Below, piece by piece: positions 5,141 to 7,089 of a stretch of DNA of 7,089 nt (positions are counted from its first letter, which is position 1; each line of letters starts with the position of its first letter). Source of the DNA: VRUE01 sp035701465 (GTDB lineage: Bacteria; Actinomycetota; Thermoleophilia; Solirubrobacterales; 70-9); contig DASSMU010000153.1 of NCBI GenBank assembly GCA_035701465.1, positions 1 through 7,089 on the forward strand. Reading direction: 5' to 3'. The notes beneath the pieces are model-generated. The model was not told where the DNA came from and did no database searches. It worked only from the letters and a program-made list of their open reading frames with translations. The translations under genes were made by a program, and so were the position numbers.

Positions 5141-5155
5141 ATGATGCGGGCGTGA
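5141..5155 (+). promoter_or_regulatory. Four-codon mini-ORF overlapping the transporter start
   Basis: ATGATGCGGGCG ends in TGA, which overlaps the GTG start of the MMPL gene in a GTGA junction. Terminating ribosomes could re-initiate at the GTG, which lacks its own good ribosome site. The mini-ORF has no clear Shine-Dalgarno either, so this may be coincidence. Confidence 0.25.
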
Positions 5156-7089
5156 CCGGGGTCCTCTACGCGCTCGGCCGCTTCTGCTCGCGGCATCACT
5201 GGCTGACGATCGGCGCCTGGATTGTCCTCGCTGTCGGCCTCGTCATCGCCGGGCAGACCGGCGAGAGCAAGACCAACGACAACCTGACGCTGCCTGGCAC
5301 CGGCTCGACCGCGGCCACCGAACTGCTCGAAGACAACCTGCCCGAACAGGCCTACGGCAGCAACCCGCTGGTCTTTCAGGCCAGGGCGGGGGCGGCGCTG
5401 ACGGCGCCCAAGTACGCGACCGCGATCGGCGAAGCCGTCAGCCGGCTGAACGAAATGCACGACGTCAACTCGGCGATCAACCCGCTCAGCCCGGCTGGCG
5501 CGAACTTCCTCAGCAAGAACCGCTCCGTCGCCTACGTGCCGGTCGTGCTCAGCACCGGCCCGGGGGAACTGACGGAAGCGCAGGCCCAGGCGGTCCTCGA
5601 CGCCGGCAAGCCGGCCGAAGCTGCCGGGATCCGGGTCGCCGTCGGCAGCTACGTCGGCCAGGCACTCTCTAAGCCGGACACCGGGGCGAGCGACGCGATC
5701 GGCATCGCCGCGGCGATCGTGATCCTGCTCTTCGCCTTCGGCACGGCGACGGCGATGGTGCTGCCGATCTTCTCCGCGATCCTCGGCCTCGCCTGCTCGC
5801 TCTCGATCATCCGCCTGCTCGAGCACGTCGTCCAGGTGCCGAGCGTCGCCTCGACCCTGGCGACGATGATCGGCCTCGGCGTCGGCATCGACTACGCGCT
5901 CTTCATCGTCACCCGCCACAAGCTGCAGCTGCAGGACGGGATGGACCTGCGCGAGTCCGTCGCCCGCGCGACCGCGACCGCGGGCGGCGCCGTCGTCTTC
6001 GCCGGCTTCACCGTCGTGATCGCGCTCTGTTCTCTCGCCTTCGCCGGCATCCCACTGGTCAGCACGCTCGGCTTCACCGCGGCGATCGCCGTCGTGATCG
6101 CGGTCGGAGCGGCGACCACGCTGCTACCGGCAATGCTGGGAGCGCTCGACTACCGGATCAACTCGCTGCGGGTGCAGTTCGGCAAGACCCACCCCGACGA
6201 CGTCAAGCCGCGCGGCTGGACGCGCTGGGCGCGCGGCGTCGCCGGCCGCCCCTGGCGCTCGGCGCTCGCCGCGCTGGCGGTTCTGGTCGTGCTCGCGATC
6301 CCGCTCCTGCAGCTCGAGCTGGGCCAGAACGACCTCAGCGCCCTGCCCAAATCGACGACCGCGCGCCAGGCCTACGACAGCCTCACGCTCGGGTTCGGGC
6401 CGGGGGTCAACGGGCCGCTGCTGATCGCCTCGGAATTCGACAGCCCGGCCGAAGCGAAGCAGGTGCTGTCGGGGCTGGAGGCGGCGATCTCCAAAGCGAC
6501 CGACGTTGAAGCGGTCTCCGAACCGACCCTCGACAAGGCGGGGACGGTGGCGGTCTTCACCGTGATCTCCAAATCGGCGCCGTGGGCGGACGAGACCGTG
6601 AGCCTGGTCGAAGGCCTGCGCGACACGACCATCCCTGGGGCGCTGAAGGGGACCGGCGCCAGCTCCTACGTCGGCGGCCAGACCGCCGGCTACATCGACC
6701 TCGCCACCCAGATCGGCGACAAGCTGCCGCTGATGATCGCGATCGTCGTCGGCCTCAGCTTCGTCGTCCTGCTGCTCGCCTTCCGCTCGCTGCTGGTGCC
6801 GATCAAGGCGGCGGCGATGAACCTGCTCTCGGTAGCCGCCGCCTACGGCGTCGTCACCGCGGTCTTCCAGCTCGGCTGGGGCTCCTCGGAGATCGGCCTC
6901 GGCCACCCGATCCCGATCGTCAGCTTCGTGCCGCTGTTGATGTTCGCGATCCTCTTCGGCCTCTCGATGGACTACGAGGTGTTCCTGCTGACGCAGATGA
7001 AGGAACACTTCAAAGAATCGGGCGACGCCCGGGCCGCGGTCGTCCAGGGGGTAGCCAACACCGGCCGGGTGATCACCTCGGCGGCGGCG
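5152..7089 (+). CDS. MMPL family RND transporter (cut by right edge)
   Basis: The frame from GTG at 5152 stays open to the window end (646 codons, 3' end missing; family members usually run past 700). The protein begins MTGVLYALGRFCSRHHW and has one N-terminal membrane helix (about 18-36), a first periplasmic porter domain, and a block of five helices (about 183-325). The second half repeats the plan: a helix near 367-385, a second porter domain, and further helices from about 525. Both proton-relay Asp-Tyr pairs of MmpL proteins are present, D247-Y248 in GLGVGIDYALFIVTRHK and D607-Y608 in FGLSMDYEVFLLTQ. It should be a proton-driven exporter of lipids or hydrophobic compounds in the cytoplasmic membrane; the substrate is unknown. 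There is no good Shine-Dalgarno, and the start overlaps the stop of a four-codon ORF. It is probably co-transcribed with the two upstream genes. Confidence 0.95.
   Translation, partial: MTGVLYALGRFCSRHHWLTIGAWIVLAVGLVIAGQTGESKTNDNLTLPGTGSTAATELLEDNLPEQAYGSNPLVFQARAGAALTAPKYATAIGEAVSRLNEMHDVNSAINPLSPAGANFLSKNRSVAYVPVVLSTGPGELTEAQAQAVLDAGKPAEAAGIRVAVGSYVGQALSKPDTGASDAIGIAAAIVILLFAFGTATAMVLPIFSAILGLACSLSIIRLLEHVVQVPSVASTLATMIGLGVGIDYALFIVTRHKLQLQDGMDLRESVARATATAGGAVVFAGFTVVIALCSLAFAGIPLVSTLGFTAAIAVVIAVGAATTLLPAMLGALDYRINSLRVQFGKTHPDDVKPRGWTRWARGVAGRPWRSALAALAVLVVLAIPLLQLELGQNDLSALPKSTTARQAYDSLTLGFGPGVNGPLLIASEFDSPAEAKQVLSGLEAAISKATDVEAVSEPTLDKAGTVAVFTVISKSAPWADETVSLVEGLRDTTIPGALKGTGASSYVGGQTAGYIDLATQIGDKLPLMIAIVVGLSFVVLLLAFRSLLVPIKAAAMNLLSVAAAYGVVTAVFQLGWGSSEIGLGHPIPIVSFVPLLMFAILFGLSMDYEVFLLTQMKEHFKESGDARAAVVQGVANTGRVITSAAA

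Noticed and set aside
4573..5919. Long minus-strand open frame (448 codons)
   Set aside because: Its Arg/Gly/Asp/Glu-rich low-complexity protein is the typical antisense shadow of high-GC genes. It opposes two plus-strand genes with clear lipobox and MMPL motifs.
6124..7008. Minus-strand open frame (294 codons)
   Set aside because: It is an antisense shadow of the MMPL gene, whose plus-strand frame shows family motifs and membrane helices.

Overview
The window is high-GC DNA whose gene content and style suggest an actinobacterium, most likely the class Thermoleophilia (Solirubrobacterales). The supporting traits are GTG/TTG starts, Cys-rich actinobacterial lipoproteins, a winged-helix regulator with Lys/Ala tails of a type I associate with that order, and a family-5 uracil-DNA glycosylase. 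The taxonomic call is inference from gene style; no rRNA or marker gene is present.

Layout. The left edge holds the first 36 codons of a minus-strand gene (possibly Fic-like) behind an AT-rich 9-bp inverted repeat that almost touches its ATG. A minus-strand tRNA-Thr(CGT) follows. A plus-strand TMEM175/DUF1211 channel-like membrane protein (314-934) converges on a minus-strand pair, an RRE-ThiF adenylating enzyme (1376-2488) and a small Cys-rich lipoprotein (956-1360). The pair is separated by 15 bp and reads as an operon. Upstream of the ThiF gene an AT-richer gap carries a plus-strand 19-codon ORF with a strong Shine-Dalgarno displayed in a hairpin loop. That ORF abuts, tail to tail, a minus-strand family-5 uracil-DNA glycosylase (2708-3418).

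A divergent intergenic region (3419-3774) contains a strong unexplained hairpin and a good promoter. It is followed by a plus-strand cluster: winged-helix regulator (3775-4440), ferritin-like lipoprotein (4477-5106) and MMPL/RND transporter (5152 to beyond the right edge). Gaps of 36 and 45 bp suggest co-transcription, with the regulator perhaps controlling an envelope lipoprotein and exporter.

The best candidate for something undescribed is the segment 1376-2707. It encodes an MccB-like RRE plus E1 enzyme with intact catalytic motifs, of a type that modifies short ribosomal peptides. Next to it lies a tiny, highly basic ORF with a structured leader. The link between the two is inference: they are on opposite strands, and the peptide ends in Asp rather than the Asn known from microcin C. 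The other stand-out structures are a perfect 15-bp inverted repeat inside the signal-peptide coding region of the ferritin-like lipoprotein and the 11-bp hairpin at 3463-3493.
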